64,000 nt of DNA from Leptodactylus fallax. Lineage: Eukaryota; Chordata; Amphibia; Anura; Leptodactylidae. Under the pieces are notes generated by a model, which did not search any database, was not told where the DNA came from, and was given only the letters and a program-made list of their open reading frames with translations. The stretch spans positions 109,501 to 173,500 of the forward strand of contig CAMRHE010000357.1 in NCBI GenBank assembly GCA_947044405.1, given 5' to 3'. A program made the position numbers and the translations under genes. Shown here piece by piece: positions 1-10,682 of this stretch (the first letter of the stretch is position 1; each line of letters starts with the position of its first letter).

Positions 1-304
1 CTACCTCAGCAGTAGTTCTGGGAAACCTACTTTGGGTTTGCTCATCACTGGATTATGAGGAAGAGGAAAAATAAAGGAATTGGGGGGCATTTTCCTCTTC
101 ACCCTCAGACATACGCCTCTTCGGCTGAATACCTTCAGTTGGGAGCTTTGGTACATTTTTGTGTTTGCTGTGTTTTACACATGTATATAAACTTTATTTC
201 TTGAAACTTTATTAACCCTTTTCCTGCCGCCCACATATCTATATGTCCTCCCAGGGTGGCACTTTTCTAGCCGAGGACGTGTCTAATACATCCTTACTAC
301 TAAT

Positions 305-553
305 GCCGATATCTCAAGATTGGTTAGGGCTATGAAGATGATTTTGGACTTAAAGATGATAGCACTTCATGACAGCCCTTACAGATCCGGAGCGATTCAC
401 TGTTGAAAACGCTATTCGGCATTGAGATCCCATTGCAGATCTCCTAATCTGCAAGGGCTATCATGAAGATCTTGGTATCATTTTAAAGATGAGATTCTCA
501 TCTTTAAAATGAATCCAAAATCATCTTCATAGCCATCCTGAGATATGGGGCTC
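305..553. repeat. Foldback (MITE-like) element with about 40-bp inverted arms
   Basis: The left arm (about 305-349) and right arm (about 510-553) are imperfect inverted complements that share the core GGCTATGAAGATGATTTTGG. A second, smaller palindrome lies inside near 481-513, where TTTTAAAGATGAGA is followed by its complement. There is no ORF. The structure suggests a small non-autonomous DNA transposon or foldback repeat. I cannot assign a superfamily. Confidence 0.55.
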
Positions 554-773
554 TAAAGTGTCTTCCCCCCTCCTGCCTCAGTTAGCATCTTAAGATCTGC
601 GGAAGGAGGGGGGAGGAGTGGAACTGCAGATAAATCATCATTATCATGTCTGTGCATAACCTGTATGTGACCCCAGGGGGGTAGCATGGACTTCTGTCCA
701 TGTTATCCCTCTCCTATCAATCAGAGAGTATACTATACTTTTGCTCTCTGATTGTCACATAGAGGGATCATAT

Positions 774-805
774 AATACCCCTCTGAGCTTTATTAGAGGG
801 GTATT
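774..805. repeat. Short perfect hairpin, 11-bp stem
   Basis: AATACCCCTCT (774-784) is followed after 10 bases by its exact complement AGAGGGGTATT (795-805), and another AATACCCCTCT follows directly. Nothing else in 554-1145 can be assigned. Confidence 0.5.
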
Positions 806-1145
806 CTTATGTAATACCCCTCTGAACATAACCAGGAAGTTTATTGGTGCAGTGACCCAGACGTTTACCATTGTCCAGGTCACAGCGCCAAAAGAGTTGC
901 ACTATACACTTACACAACACATGCACAAAGTCATCAATAAAGTTTACATTTCACCCAATCCCTGTCCTGTCCATACCTGATCTTTATAGAGTAAAATACG
1001 CCTCTAGCGATATCCGCTACACGCTAAAATAATAGTAATAACAATTATCCCTAGAGATGAATGTATAAATTGGTACAATTTATAGGGGGATAAAAAAAAA
1101 TTATATTTTTATGTAAACTCCTATTTAATTTGCATGCACAAAATT

Positions 1146-1604
1146 GGTGGCAACATCATGCTTTGGGGCTGTTTCTCTGCAAAGGGACCAGGACGACTGA
1201 TCCGTGTACATGAAAGAATGAATGGGGCCATGTATCGTGAGATTTTGAGTGCAAACCTCCTTCCATCAACAAGGGCATTGAATATGAAACGTGGCTGAGT
1301 CTTTCAGTATGACAATGATCCCAAGCACACCATCAGGGCAATGAAGGAGTGGCTTCGTAAGAAGCATTTCAAGGTCCTGGAGTGGCCTAGCCAGTCTCCA
1401 GATCTCAATCCCATAGAAAACCTTTGGAAGGAGTTGAAAGTCTGTGTTGCCCAGCAACAGCCCCAAAACATCACTGCTGTAGAGGAAATCTGCATGGAGG
1501 AATGGGCCAACATACCAGCAACAGTGAGTGCCAACCTTGTGAAGACTTACAGAAAATGTTTGACCTCTGTCATTGCCAACAAAGGATATATAACAAAGTA
1601 TTGA
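1146..1604 (+). pseudogene. Tc1-like transposase, C-terminal fragment
   Basis: This is the C-terminal part of a DD34E transposase, the DNA cut-and-paste enzyme of Tc1 transposons. Visible are the second catalytic aspartate in YDNDPKH and the glutamate in DLNPIENLW, then the usual end ANKGYITKY with a stop at 1604. A tryptophan codon near 1295 has become TGA, just before the second Asp motif, and the whole N-terminal half (helix-turn-helix DNA-binding part and first Asp) is absent. It cannot encode an active enzyme. Confidence 0.88.
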
Positions 1605-1819
1605 GATGAACTTTTGTTATTGACCAAATACTTATTTTCCACCATAATTTGCAAATAAATTCTTTAAAAATCAGACAATGTGATTTTCTGGATTTGTTTT
1701 CTCATTTTGTCTCTCATAGTTGAGGTCTACCTATGATGTCAATTACAGGCCTCTCTCATCTTTTTAAGTGGGAGAATTTGCACAATTGGTGGCTGACTAA
1801 ATACTTTTTTTCCCCACTG
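1146..1819 (+). mobile_element. 5'-truncated Tc1/mariner element, family B (DD34E)
   Basis: This is the 3' half of a Tc1-like transposon: the end of the transposase gene followed by the complete right terminal inverted repeat, which ends CCCCACTG at 1819 next to a TA. It belongs to the same family as the minus-strand element at 55672-57272. The left half is missing. Its right edge lies directly against gypsy integrase sequence at 1820, so the element inserted into that gypsy copy and the left flank was later lost. Confidence 0.88.
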
Positions 1820-2356
1820 TATGCTAAAAAAGGTAGTAGAAAGGGATGGCTGGGACTGGGACTGTCTGTTACCATACCTCATGTTCGCTATCAGAGAGGT
1901 ACCCAGACGTCTACAGGGTTTTCACTCTTTGAGTTAGTCTATGGCCGGCATCCAATAGATATTGCCAAAGAAACCTGGGAGAACGAGGCCACCCCATATA
2001 AAAGTGTTATTGAACACGTGGCCCAGATGCAGGACCAAATAGCGACTGTGATGCCTATTGTCAAAGAGTATCTGCAAAGAGCTCAGGGGGCTCAGAGCAG
2101 AATTTATAACAGGTCTGCCAGGGTGAGGGCCTACAATCCTGGGGACAGAGTCCTGGTTCTAGTACCCACCGTTGAAAGTAAGCTTCTGGCAAAGTGGCAG
2201 GGTTCCTATGAGATTGTAGAAAAGGTGAGTGAGGTGAACTACAAGGTGCATCAACCAGACAGGAGAAAACCCTTCCAGATTTACCACGTAAACCTGATCA
2301 AGCCGTGGAAAGATCGAGTCTTTGGTAGCCACCCAGACTTGTGGTTAGGGAGGTGA
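1820..2356 (+). pseudogene. Gypsy integrase, C-terminal part (copy 1)
   Basis: Homologous to residues about 790-960 of the gag-protease-integrase protein encoded at 20120-23170. It retains the FELVYG motif and the C-terminal module, here reading WQGSYEIVEKV where the intact copies read WQGPYEIVEKV (the GPY/F-type motif). A 1-base deletion near 1905 shifts the frame, a 9-base loss removes part of the RHPRGLLD segment, and a second frame change occurs after KPWKDR. The catalytic DDE core is absent. An open frame through this region begins inside the neighbouring Tc1 terminal repeat, so its first 29 or so residues are not gypsy. Confidence 0.85.
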
Positions 2357-2383
2357 TACAGCTAATTCCCCCAGTAGGGATAG

Positions 2384-3751
2384 GTGAGGGCACTTTCAGT
2401 GCACCAGAAGCAGGAGGTAAGGGAGTTCCTGCAGGAAAACAGGCACAAGTTTTCTGACTTACCAGGCCGTACTCACCTGATGAAACACCATATTAAAACT
2501 GAACCTAACAATAAAGTGAACCTGAAGCCTTACAGGATACCAGAAGCCTGCAGAGAGGCAGTATCCTCTGAGGTCAAGCGCATGCGTGAATTAGGTGTCA
2601 TTGAGGAGTCTGTCAGTGAATTGTCAAGCCTCATTGTACTAATCCCAAAGCCCAATGGCACATGGAGGTTCTGTAATGACTTCAGGAAGTTAAATGAGGT
2701 ATCAAAATTTGATGCATACCCCATGCCCAGAGTAGATGAACTGATTGAGAGGCTTGGGAGGGCAAGGTATATCACAACACTTGACTTTACAAAGGGTTAT
2801 TGGCAGATACCATTATCTGAGGAGGCTAAAGGGGCCCCTGCTACATTTCAGAGACTGATGGATTTGATCTTGAGACCACATCGTGATTATGCCGCTGCTT
2901 ACCTGGACGATGTGGTAATTTTTTCATCTGACTGGAGAAGTCACCTCTTTGAGGTACAGGCCGTATTAGACTCTATCAGTGATGCGGGCCTAACCATAAA
3001 CCCTGAGAAGTGTGCAATGGGACTAGAGGAAGCAAAATACCTGGGTTACATTATTGGTAAAGGACCGGTTAAACCCCAGATCAATAAGATTGAGGCAATA
3101 CAGAACTGGCCTAGGCCATTAACAAAAAAACAGGTCAAGGCCGTCCTTGGCATAACTGGATACTACAGCCGATTTGAGCCCAATTTTGCTTCAATTGCAG
3201 CACCGTTGACAGACTTAACAAAGGGCGGTAAGTCAGTAATGGTGAAATGGACTCCAGAGGCAGAAAAGGCTTTTCAGAGCCTAAAGTCTGCCCTGTGTGA
3301 ACAACCAGTGCTTGTTTCCCTGGATTTCAGAAAACAGCTTCTGGTCCAGATGGATGCGTCTGAAACAGGTTTGGGAGCAGTCTTGTCACAGGTGGTAAAT
3401 GGGGAAGAACCCAATAATGTACCTGAGTAGGAAACTAACCCCAGCAGAGAAAAATTATGCCATAGTGGAAATAGAGTGTCTAGCTATCAAGTTGGCGATG
3501 GAATCCCTGAAATATTATCTGCTGAGTAGAGAATTTGTGTTAGTGACAGACCATGCTCCACTAGCCTGGATAAAACAAAATAAGGAGAGAAATGCAAGAG
3601 TGACCAGATGGTTTCTCTGCTTACAAAATTTCAGTTTTTAAGTGGAGCATAGACCGGGGAAATTACAAGGAAATGTGGATGCGTTGTCCAGAGTGTACTG
3701 GATGTTCAGTAAAAGTGCCAAGACCTCTCATCTGGAGAAAAGGGGGGATTA
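2384..3751 (+). pseudogene. Gypsy reverse transcriptase-RNase H (copy 1), broken
   Basis: Ty3/gypsy-type reverse transcriptase, which copies element RNA into DNA, followed by RNase H. LDFTKGYWQ (first catalytic Asp, usually LDLTKGYWQ) and the YLDD box are present. The 22 residues between them that carry QYVVMPFGL are deleted without breaking the frame, so RT could not function. The frame breaks at about 3405 through a 2-base deletion (GEEPNN instead of GEEHPV) and resumes at 3399-3641 with the RNase H motif VTDHAPL. A TAA then interrupts before EHRPGK. Copy 2 has the same 2-base deletion. Confidence 0.88.
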
Positions 3752-4295
3752 TGTGGTAAAGTGTATGATAAAGTGCTGGATGGGGTGTATATCTCGCCTG
3801 GTTTCCTCAGCCAGGCAAGGTAGCGGAAATCCAGGAAGATATGTGTTGCCTTAGCAGAACGTAGTCTGCTAGGGATTTTCTTTAAATTACATGGACTGGA
3901 TTTTCTGGACTGGAGGACAGGTTGGCAGTGGAAGTCTTCCAGTCCACGCCTCTAGTCCACTACTGATTTTCCCTACTCTCAGGTGCTCTCAGCTGAGGCT
4001 TCCTGTCAATGATTACTGAGGAAGGAAGCCTGGCAAAAGGAGGGCTGACTAGTTGCAGGCTGTGAGAGAGAGCACCCCTGCAGTGGATGTTATATACAGT
4101 CTGCTTGCTGATACGTATTTGGGCCTGCACTAGTTTAGTGAGGCATGCTGCTGTGTAGCTAGAGCTGGACAGGTTTAGGTTTTTCTTTTGTTTGCACAGT
4201 GTTTTGTTTTTGTGCTGGAACTTCTAAGTAAAAGCACATGCTGACTGTGTGAACTCTGTCATTGCCGACCCCCACCGTGTGAGCTGTTCCCTACA
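3752..4295 (+). repeat. 3' LTR of gypsy copy 1
   Basis: A 544-bp LTR that begins TGTGGTAAAG and ends CCCTACA. It aligns along its length with the 569-bp LTRs of copy 2 (10791-11359 and 17995-18563). It is preceded by a purine-rich tract at about 3735-3750 and followed directly by an AT-rich simple repeat. Confidence 0.9.
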
Positions 4296-4322
4296 ATATA
4301 TACATATATTTATATATATATA

Positions 4323-5882
4323 CAGTACAGATCAAAAGTTTGGACACACCTTCTCATTCCAAGAGTTTTCTGTATTTTCATGACTATAAAAATTGTAGAT
4401 TCACACTGAAGGCATCAAAACTATGAATTAACACATGTGGAATTATATACTTTACAAAAAAGTGTGAAACAACTGAAAATATGTCTTATATTCTAGGTTC
4501 TTCAAAGTAGCCACCTTTTGCTTTGATTACTGCTTTACACACTCTTGGCATTCTCTTGATGAGCTTCAAGAGGTAGTCACCTGAAATGGTTTTCACTTCA
4601 CAGGTGTGCCCTGTCAGGTTTAATAAGTGGGATTTCTTGCCTTATAAATGGGGTTGGGACCATCAGTTGTGGTGTTCAGAAGTCAGGTGGATACACAGCC
4701 GATAGTCCTACTGAATGGAGTGTTAGAATTTGTATTATGGCAAGAAAAAAGCAGCTAAGTAAAGAAAAACGAGTGGCCATCATTACTTTAAGAAATGAAG
4801 GTCAGTCAGTCCGAAAAATTGGGAAAACTTTGAAAGTGTCTCCAAGTGCAGTGGCCAAAACTATCAAGCGCTACAAAGAAACTGGCTCACATGAGGACCG
4901 CCCCAGGAAAGGAAGACCAAGAGTCACCTCTGCTGCGGAGGATAAGTTCATCCGAGTCACCAGCCTCAGAAATCGCAGGTTAACAGCAGCTCAGATTAGA
5001 GACCAGGTAAATGCCACACAGAGTTCTAGTAGCAGACACATCTCTACAACAACTGTTAAGAGGAGACTGTGTGCAGCAGGCCTTCATGGTAAAATAGCTG
5101 CTAGGAAACCACTGGTAAGGACAGGCAACAAGCAGAAGAGACTAGTTTGGGCTAAAGAACACAAGGAATGGACATTAGACCTGTGGAAATCTGGGCTTTG
5201 GTCTGATGAGTCCAAATTTGAGATCTTTGGTTCCAACCATCGTGTCTTTGTGCGACGCAGAAAAGGTGAACGAATGGACTCTACATGCCTGGTTCCCACC
5301 GTGAAGTATGGAGGAGGAGGTGTGATGGTGTGGGGGTGCTTTGCTGGTGACACTGTTGGGGATTTATTCAAAATTGAAGGAATACTGAACCATCATGGTT
5401 ACCACAGCATCTTGCCACGGCATGCTATTCCATCCAGTTTGCGTTTAGTTGGACCATCATTTATTTTTCAACAGGACAATGACCCCAAACACACCTCCAG
5501 ACTGTGTAAGAGCTATTTGACCAAGAAGGAGAGTGATGGGGTGCTACGTCAGATGACCTGGCCTCCAGAGTCACCAGACTTGAACCCAATCGAGATGGTT
5601 TGGGGTGAGCTGGACCGCAGAGTGAAGGCAAAAGGGCCAACAAGTGCTAAGCATCTCTGGGAACTCCTTCAAGACTGTTGGAAGGCCATTTCAGGTGACT
5701 ACCTCTTGAAGCTCATCAAGAGAATGCCAAGAGTGTGCAAAGCAGTAATCAAAGCAAAAGGTGGCTACTTTGAAGAACCTAGAATATAAGACATATTTTC
5801 AGTTGTTTCACACTTTTTTGTTACGTATATAATTCCGCATGTGTTAATTCATAGTTTTGATGCCTTCAGTGTGAATCTACAA
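4323..5882 (+). mobile_element. Tc1-related DD38E element (Intruder-like), right end truncated
   Basis: The left end CAGTACAGATCAAAAG starts next to TA at 4321-4322, inside the AT repeat that follows gypsy copy 1. The element encodes a complete 350-residue transposase. The right repeat stops at about 5882, after GTGTGAATCTACAA, so the outermost 75 or so bases of the right inverted repeat are missing. The short derivative at 60531-60868 keeps both ends and shows what is lost. With one end missing, this copy should not transpose, though it could supply enzyme to other copies. Confidence 0.9.
4737..5789 (+). CDS. DD38E Tc1-like transposase, intact 350 aa
   Basis: Cut-and-paste transposase acting in the nucleus on the element's inverted repeats. 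The N-terminus (residues about 1-60) is a helix-turn-helix DNA-binding region with a basic GRPR segment at 59-62. The catalytic triad is readable: D157 in LWSDESK, D247 in FQQDNDPKH and E286 in DLNPIEMVW. There are 38 residues between the last two, compared with 34 in the two other families here. That spacing matches the DD38E family described as Intruder, a sibling of Tc1. There is no internal stop or frameshift, and the start Met follows the left terminal repeat as expected. The element's right terminus is missing, so the gene is probably stranded but could act in trans. Expression cannot be judged from sequence. Confidence 0.88.
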   Translation: MARKKQLSKEKRVAIITLRNEGQSVRKIGKTLKVSPSAVAKTIKRYKETGSHEDRPRKGRPRVTSAAEDKFIRVTSLRNRRLTAAQIRDQVNATQSSSSRHISTTTVKRRLCAAGLHGKIAARKPLVRTGNKQKRLVWAKEHKEWTLDLWKSGLWSDESKFEIFGSNHRVFVRRRKGERMDSTCLVPTVKYGGGGVMVWGCFAGDTVGDLFKIEGILNHHGYHSILPRHAIPSSLRLVGPSFIFQQDNDPKHTSRLCKSYLTKKESDGVLRQMTWPPESPDLNPIEMVWGELDRRVKAKGPTSAKHLWELLQDCWKAISGDYLLKLIKRMPRVCKAVIKAKGGYFEEPRI

Positions 5883-6298
5883 CAGTGGCGGCAGGACCTG
5901 CACAAAAGAAAAGGGCTGTTGGTAAGGGATTAACCAGCAGCAAGGTGCGGGGAGGCTCTGCACAGATGGGTGGATGGACAGTAGCAGAGGGGAGGAGGGT
6001 GGAGAGGTGGCAGAGGAGTTTGGATGAAGCTGGAGTGTGGCAGAGGAGGATGGGCAGAACAAAATTAACACTCTCAGGAGGATCGCAGGTAAATTGCAGC
6101 GGTAACGCACTTAGTAGCGCTCAGAACAGCATGGTGACTGCTCTGCTCGCAAATCTCAGAGGGAGTGACGTGAGCAAAGCAGTGACCATTATTTTGCACT
6201 GCCCTGCGCGCCTGTAATTGGTCGCTTTATGCAGAGGGGATCAAACCTCTGTATGCAAGGAAGAAGATTGTCTGCTGTCGTAAACAGCAGCAATCTTC
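5883..6298. other. Unassigned GC-richer spacer
   Basis: The sequence starts abruptly where the DD38E element is cut off (CAGTGGCGGCAGGACC) and runs to the TTAA at 6299. No credible gene or known element is recognised. Purine-rich GAGGAGGGTGGAGAGG stretches give short open frames without recognisable domains. It may be part of another dispersed repeat whose insertion or deletion removed the DD38E right end. Confidence 0.35.
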
Positions 6299-6302
6299 TT
6301 AA

Positions 6303-9233
6303 CCCCTTAAGGACACAGCCCAAAAGTGCGTTAAGGACCAGGCCTTGTTTTTCAAAACTGACATGTATCACTTTATGTGGCAAGAACTTTGAGACGCTTT
6401 AAATTACACAAGTGATTTTGAGATTGTTTTCTCGTGACACATTGTACTTCATGTTAGTGGTAAACACTAATGAATATTTTTGTATTTATTTATAAAAAAA
6501 AAATAGGATATTTGATGGAAATTTTGGGAAAAAAAAAATCGCAATTTTCAAAATGTGAAATTCTCTGCTTTTCAGACAGATAGTCATACCACCCAAATAC
6601 ATTAATAAATATTATCTACCATATCTCTGCTTTATATCGGCATAATCTTTTAATTGTCCTTTAATTTATTTTGGATGTTAGAAGGCTTACAAGTGTGACA
6701 GCGATTTTCCAGATTTGCAAGAAAATTTCCCAAACTAATTTTTTAGGGACCACTTCAGTTCTGAAGGGGATTATAAAGGCTTATATATTAGAAACCCCCA
6801 TAAATCACCCCATTTTCAAAACTGCACACCTCACATAATTCAAAACAGCATTTGGGAAGTTTATTAACCCTTTAAGCATTTTACAAGAATTAAAACAATA
6901 TCGAGGTGAAATTTAGACATTTCATTTTTTTCCACTAATCCCTTCATTTAGCCCTAAATTTAATACATTCACAAAGGATTAAAGGAGAAAATGCATCTCC
7001 CAGTTTATTATACAATTTCTCCAAAACACATAAATACCCCATGTGGGTGTAAACTGATGTTTGGGCATTCGGAAGTAAACAGAAAGTAAGTAGCGACACT
7101 GGACGTTTGAAAAGCAAATTTTGCTGGAATAGTTTTCAGGTGCCATGTCTCATTTCCAAAGCCCCTAGAGTACCAAAACAATGGAAACGCCCTAAAAGTG
7201 AAAAGGGAAGGAGCGCTATTTTGGTTTTTAGAGCACAGTTTGGTTTTTGGACGTCATGCCACTTTTGCAGAGCCCAAGAATTGCCAGTAAAGTGGAATCC
7301 GCAGACATGTGACCCCATTTTGGAAACTACACCCTTCAAGGGATTTATCAAGTGGTGTAGCCAGCATTATTAACCCTTAAGTGTTGCATTCTTTTAATTT
7401 TCAGAAATGAATGCACAGCTGATAATGAAAAGTTAAAAATAACATTTTTCCAGAGATACGCCATTTCAGTGCCCGATATGTTGTGCCCAGCTTATGTCTG
7501 CAGAGACACACATTCCAAAAACTGTTAAGCGGGGATCCCGGGCACAACAGCTTTTGGAGCATTCATCTCTGATACAAGCCGGTCACAACATATTACACAC
7601 TGAAATGACAAATTTTGAAAACTGCACCCCTCAAAGAATTTATCAAGGGGTGTAGTGAGCATTAGTATTCCAGACATGACTGCACAGCGGATGGGGAAAA
7701 GTGAATGGGTAAGCTGTGCGGAGTGCATTGGGAACACCAAATTCCCTACTATTTCCCCAGTAGTTCCTATTATTGGGGAGGTCACTCTGGGGGTCTCTTC
7801 TGGTTTATTTTCCCTCATAAACTCTAAATCTGGTTTGTCCCCTGATATACGCTCGCACAGCTTAGACATTCCCTTCCTGTTGCAGCCAGTTATGTTCTAA
7901 TGATTTGGCGATTTTTGGGGTTTTTGTCTTCACATTGTACAAGCTATATTTTCTTTATTTCTCTGGTGATGTAGCCATATGAGGGCTTGTTGTTTGCGGG
8001 TTGAGATGTATTTTGGAATGACATCATCTTTGGGTGCCTATAACTTATTGAATAAATTTTATTAACTCTTTCTTGGTTGATTAAAAAAAAAAAAAAAAAA
8101 CATCAATTCTGGCACTGCGTTTTACCTTTTAAATTTTTCACCATGCAGCATAAAGCATAAGTAACATGTTACCTTTATTCTACGGGTCGGTACGATTACG
8201 GCGATACCTAATTTACATTGTTTTTTTATGCGATACTAATTTTGCAGAACAAAAACCCATTTGGGGACATAAATTAATTGTTTTTGCATCGCCATCTTCT
8301 GAGATGTGTAGCATTTTTATTTTTTCTGTTTACAGAGTTATTTGAAGGCTTATTTTTTGCGGGACAACATGTGCTTTTTATTGGTACTGTTTTGGCGTAC
8401 ATATGACTTTTTGATCACTTTTTATGGCATATTTGGTAAGGTGAGTTGGCGAAAGATCATTACTTTTGGTGGGTTTTTTCCGTTTTTTTTTCCCGATGTT
8501 CACCTTTTACATTAAATATTATTTCAGTTTTATTGTACAGGTTGTTACAGATGCGGCAATACCAAATATGCATTGTTTTTCTTAATTTTTAGGTTGTTTT
8601 TTTTATATAATTCATTTTATATAGGAAAAGGGAATTTTTGGGGCTTTATTCTTTTATTGATTTTTTTTAAACACTTTATTTTATTTTTTTTCACTTTTTT
8701 TTATTTTTTCATGTGTCCCATTAGGACACCTGATCCAGCAATGCTTTGATTGCTGGCTCTGTACTATAGACTGCAAGACACGAGCATACAAGTGTCTTGC
8801 AGTCTATACAGGAAGTGAGGCTATGCAGACGCATAGCGCTGACTTCCAGAGGTCTCAGCAGGAGCAACCAGGTGGTGGGGTCTCCAGGCAACCTGGGGTC
8901 ACTGGGCAGACCCCGGGCTGCAGATTATAGATATCGGCACTCACTGATCTTGCCGCGGGGGGTGCCGAGGGGATCGGCAACATGGCAGAACCCCTTGGAT
9001 GCCGCGGTCATGTTTGACCGTGGCATCCAAGGGGTTAAAACCTCCGATCGGAACTCAATTCCGAGCGGGGGATATGGAGCAGGTTGTTAGCTGTCAGTTA
9101 CAGCTAACACCCGGTTCCGATGACGCCCACTCAGATAGTGAGTGGGCGGCCGCCCTAGGGCGTAGTATTACGTCCTGTTGCGCGAAGTGCCAAGCACGCA
9201 GTATGAAATAGTACGTCCAATGTCGTTAAGGGG
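6303..9233. mobile_element. TTAA-flanked non-coding element (piggyBac-like), about 2.9 kb
   Basis: The left end CCCCTTAAGGAC follows TTAA (6299-6302). The right end CGTTAAGGGG precedes TTAA (9234-9237). The short ends are near-perfect inverted complements, and TTAA is the target duplicated by piggyBac-type transposases. No transposase ORF is present. Related sequence recurs at 32160-33330 and 61613-64000, so this is a dispersed family. The interior is AT-rich with several modules and a large palindrome at 7461-7608. The superfamily assignment rests only on the termini and target site. Confidence 0.6.
7461..7608. repeat. Palindromic core inside the TTAA-flanked repeat
   Basis: The left arm (7461-7520) and right arm (7552-7608) are imperfect inverted complements. 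Each contains a version of CATTTCAGTG, then ATATGTTGTG, then AGAGA. The spacer is about 31 bases. A homologous palindrome lies at about 32450-32620 in another family member, so it belongs to the family and is not a local accident. Confidence 0.65.
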
Positions 9234-9237
9234 TTAA

Positions 9238-9356
9238 AATCTCCATGGCAGGTGACATGGAGACCCCTTAATGACCGGGCATACTATTACACCTGTTTGC
9301 TTTAAGTACCTCGAGCCAGGGACGTAATAGTACATCCTTCGTTGTTAAGGGGTTAA
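9238..9356. repeat. Second right terminus of a TTAA-type repeat, plus a hairpin
   Basis: Right after the 6303-9233 element, about 115 bases end again in GTTAAGGGG followed by TTAA (9353-9356). They share ACGTAATAGTACATCC-like sequence with the first terminus. A short inverted pair, CTCCATG and CATGGAG, lies at about 9241-9263. This looks like the remnant of a second, truncated member of the family. Confidence 0.5.
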
Positions 9357-9397
9357 AATTACTAGCAATGTATCCAGGAGTCTAAAGTGAAAAGTGC

Positions 9398-10287
9398 TTA
9401 ACCCCTTCCCGACCTCCTCTGTAAAAGTAAGGCGGAAGTCGGGTATTTAATCATGGCGGATACTCAGGACTTGAGCAGCCACCATAGCCGCCGGGTCTCT
9501 GCTACCAGGTCTTTTCAACTGCCTTTTCAACCACTGAGCAGCACACATCGCTGCCACACCTCTTCCCTTATGATCCAGCTGATATAATGCTGTGGAAAGT
9601 CGCCGGGATCTAAACTCTGTGTTATACCTCGGGGGTCCTCATAATAGACGTTACTTTGTATCTAGCTAGTTACTAGATTAGTGGACAGAAGCACGCCCTT
9701 TTAAAGGCACACCCCACAAGGGGTGAAATTTAGCTTCTGATCCAGCCTTATTTAGCATTAGGAGGTAGATCAGAAATATACCTTATAGCACTCTATTAGC
9801 TTTTTATGGTGGACATACAAAACTAGTACCAGCATAATACTTTCATAGTGGACCACAGTACATATCTGGTCTTTGCTACATACCTGATATCTACTATTGC
9901 TTAATGGATGTGGGATATCATTTAAATAGCAATAGACAATCTCAAGGTACATAATAGGCAGCCTTGTAGTCTTTTTTGCTTTGTCTGGACAGAGAGAGTT
10001 TTATTTTTATTTTTTGCTCTAATAAAGATGAAGATTTATTTTTTATCCTACTTGTCCTTACAGTTAGAAGACCTAGAGGAGGAGGTGCCCATGGCCGATA
10101 ACTTCCTGAGTCTGAAGCTGCTAGGAAGAAAACGTAAGTGTAATGGGGCTGGGGGGTGGGTCAAAGTGGAGGTGCCGGCCGGCACACGTCACAAAGTGGA
10201 GGTACCAACACATCAGTAGAGTGGGGGCGGCAGGGAATCCTGCCAGCATGTAGTACCATATATTATGGACTGCGCATGCGCAATCCA
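9398..10287. other. Spacer with one more TTAACCCCTTCCCGACC terminus; no gene
   Basis: TTAA at 9398-9401 is followed by CCCCTTCCCGACC, the left end of a related but distinct TTAA-type repeat whose right end I cannot find nearby. A matching kind of right end (GGAAGGGGTTAA) occurs near 29550. The remainder has only short open frames with no recognisable domain. Confidence 0.4.
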
Positions 10288-10610
10288 TATTATACTGTGT
10301 GGGGGCCACTGTGGAGAATTATACTGTGCAGGGGCCATTGTGGAGCATCTACTGTGTGCGGGCCACAATGGAGCATATTATACTGTGCAGGTGTCACTGT
10401 GGACCATATTATGCTGTGCAGGGGCCAGTGTGGAGCATATTATACTGTGGAAGGGCCACTGTGGAGCATATTATACTGTGCAGGTGCCACTGTGTAGCAT
10501 ATTATACTGTGCAGGGGCCACTGTAGAGCATATTATATTTGCAGGGGCCAATGTGGGGCATTATACTGTGCACATATACCATGTGGAGTATTATACTGTG
10601 GGGGGGGGGC
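10288..10610. repeat. Minisatellite, about 31-bp unit, about 10 copies
   Basis: The unit is roughly ATACTGTGCAGGGGCCACTG plus GTGGAGCATATT, repeated with small changes at a period of 27-32 bases. The same unit occurs in inverse orientation at 44889-45226 and in a few copies at 51389-51495. Overlapping open frames of 75-131 codons across this array arise from the repeat and are not genes. Confidence 0.85.
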
Positions 10611-10682
10611 TCAAAATTCCTGCTGGCAGCTCTGTGTGCTATGTCTGCACACAGGACTAGTGGGCCCTGGTCCCTTCAGTTC

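Larger units (their letters stand above)
1820..4295 (+). mobile_element. Gmr1-like Ty3/gypsy retrotransposon, copy 1 (3' part only)
   Basis: In order this copy contains the 3' half of integrase, reverse transcriptase, RNase H and a 3' LTR. Everything upstream of the integrase DDE core is missing, and the left edge is the Tc1 at 1146-1819. Integrase before reverse transcriptase is the Gmr1-type order. The copy is dead, with several frameshifts, a 66-bp in-frame loss inside RT and a stop in RNase H. It is most like copy 2 (10791-18563), sharing a 2-base deletion in RNase H and a similar AT-rich 3' flank. Confidence 0.9.

Noticed and set aside
1733..1820. Start of the 207-codon frame as a novel N-terminus of integrase
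   Set aside because: This part is the Tc1 right terminal repeat read in frame by chance; it is not gypsy protein.
5885..6217. 110-codon plus-strand frame in the spacer after the DD38E element
   Set aside because: Low-complexity purine-rich sequence; no domain, no conserved start, and it begins right at a truncation point.
10288..10610. Possible CRISPR-like array
   Set aside because: The repeats are directly adjacent with no unique spacers, and the DNA is vertebrate; it is a minisatellite.
10156..10660. Overlapping frames of 75-131 codons rich in Tyr, Cys and Gly
   Set aside because: They are produced by the 31-bp minisatellite unit being read in several frames; no start context or homology.
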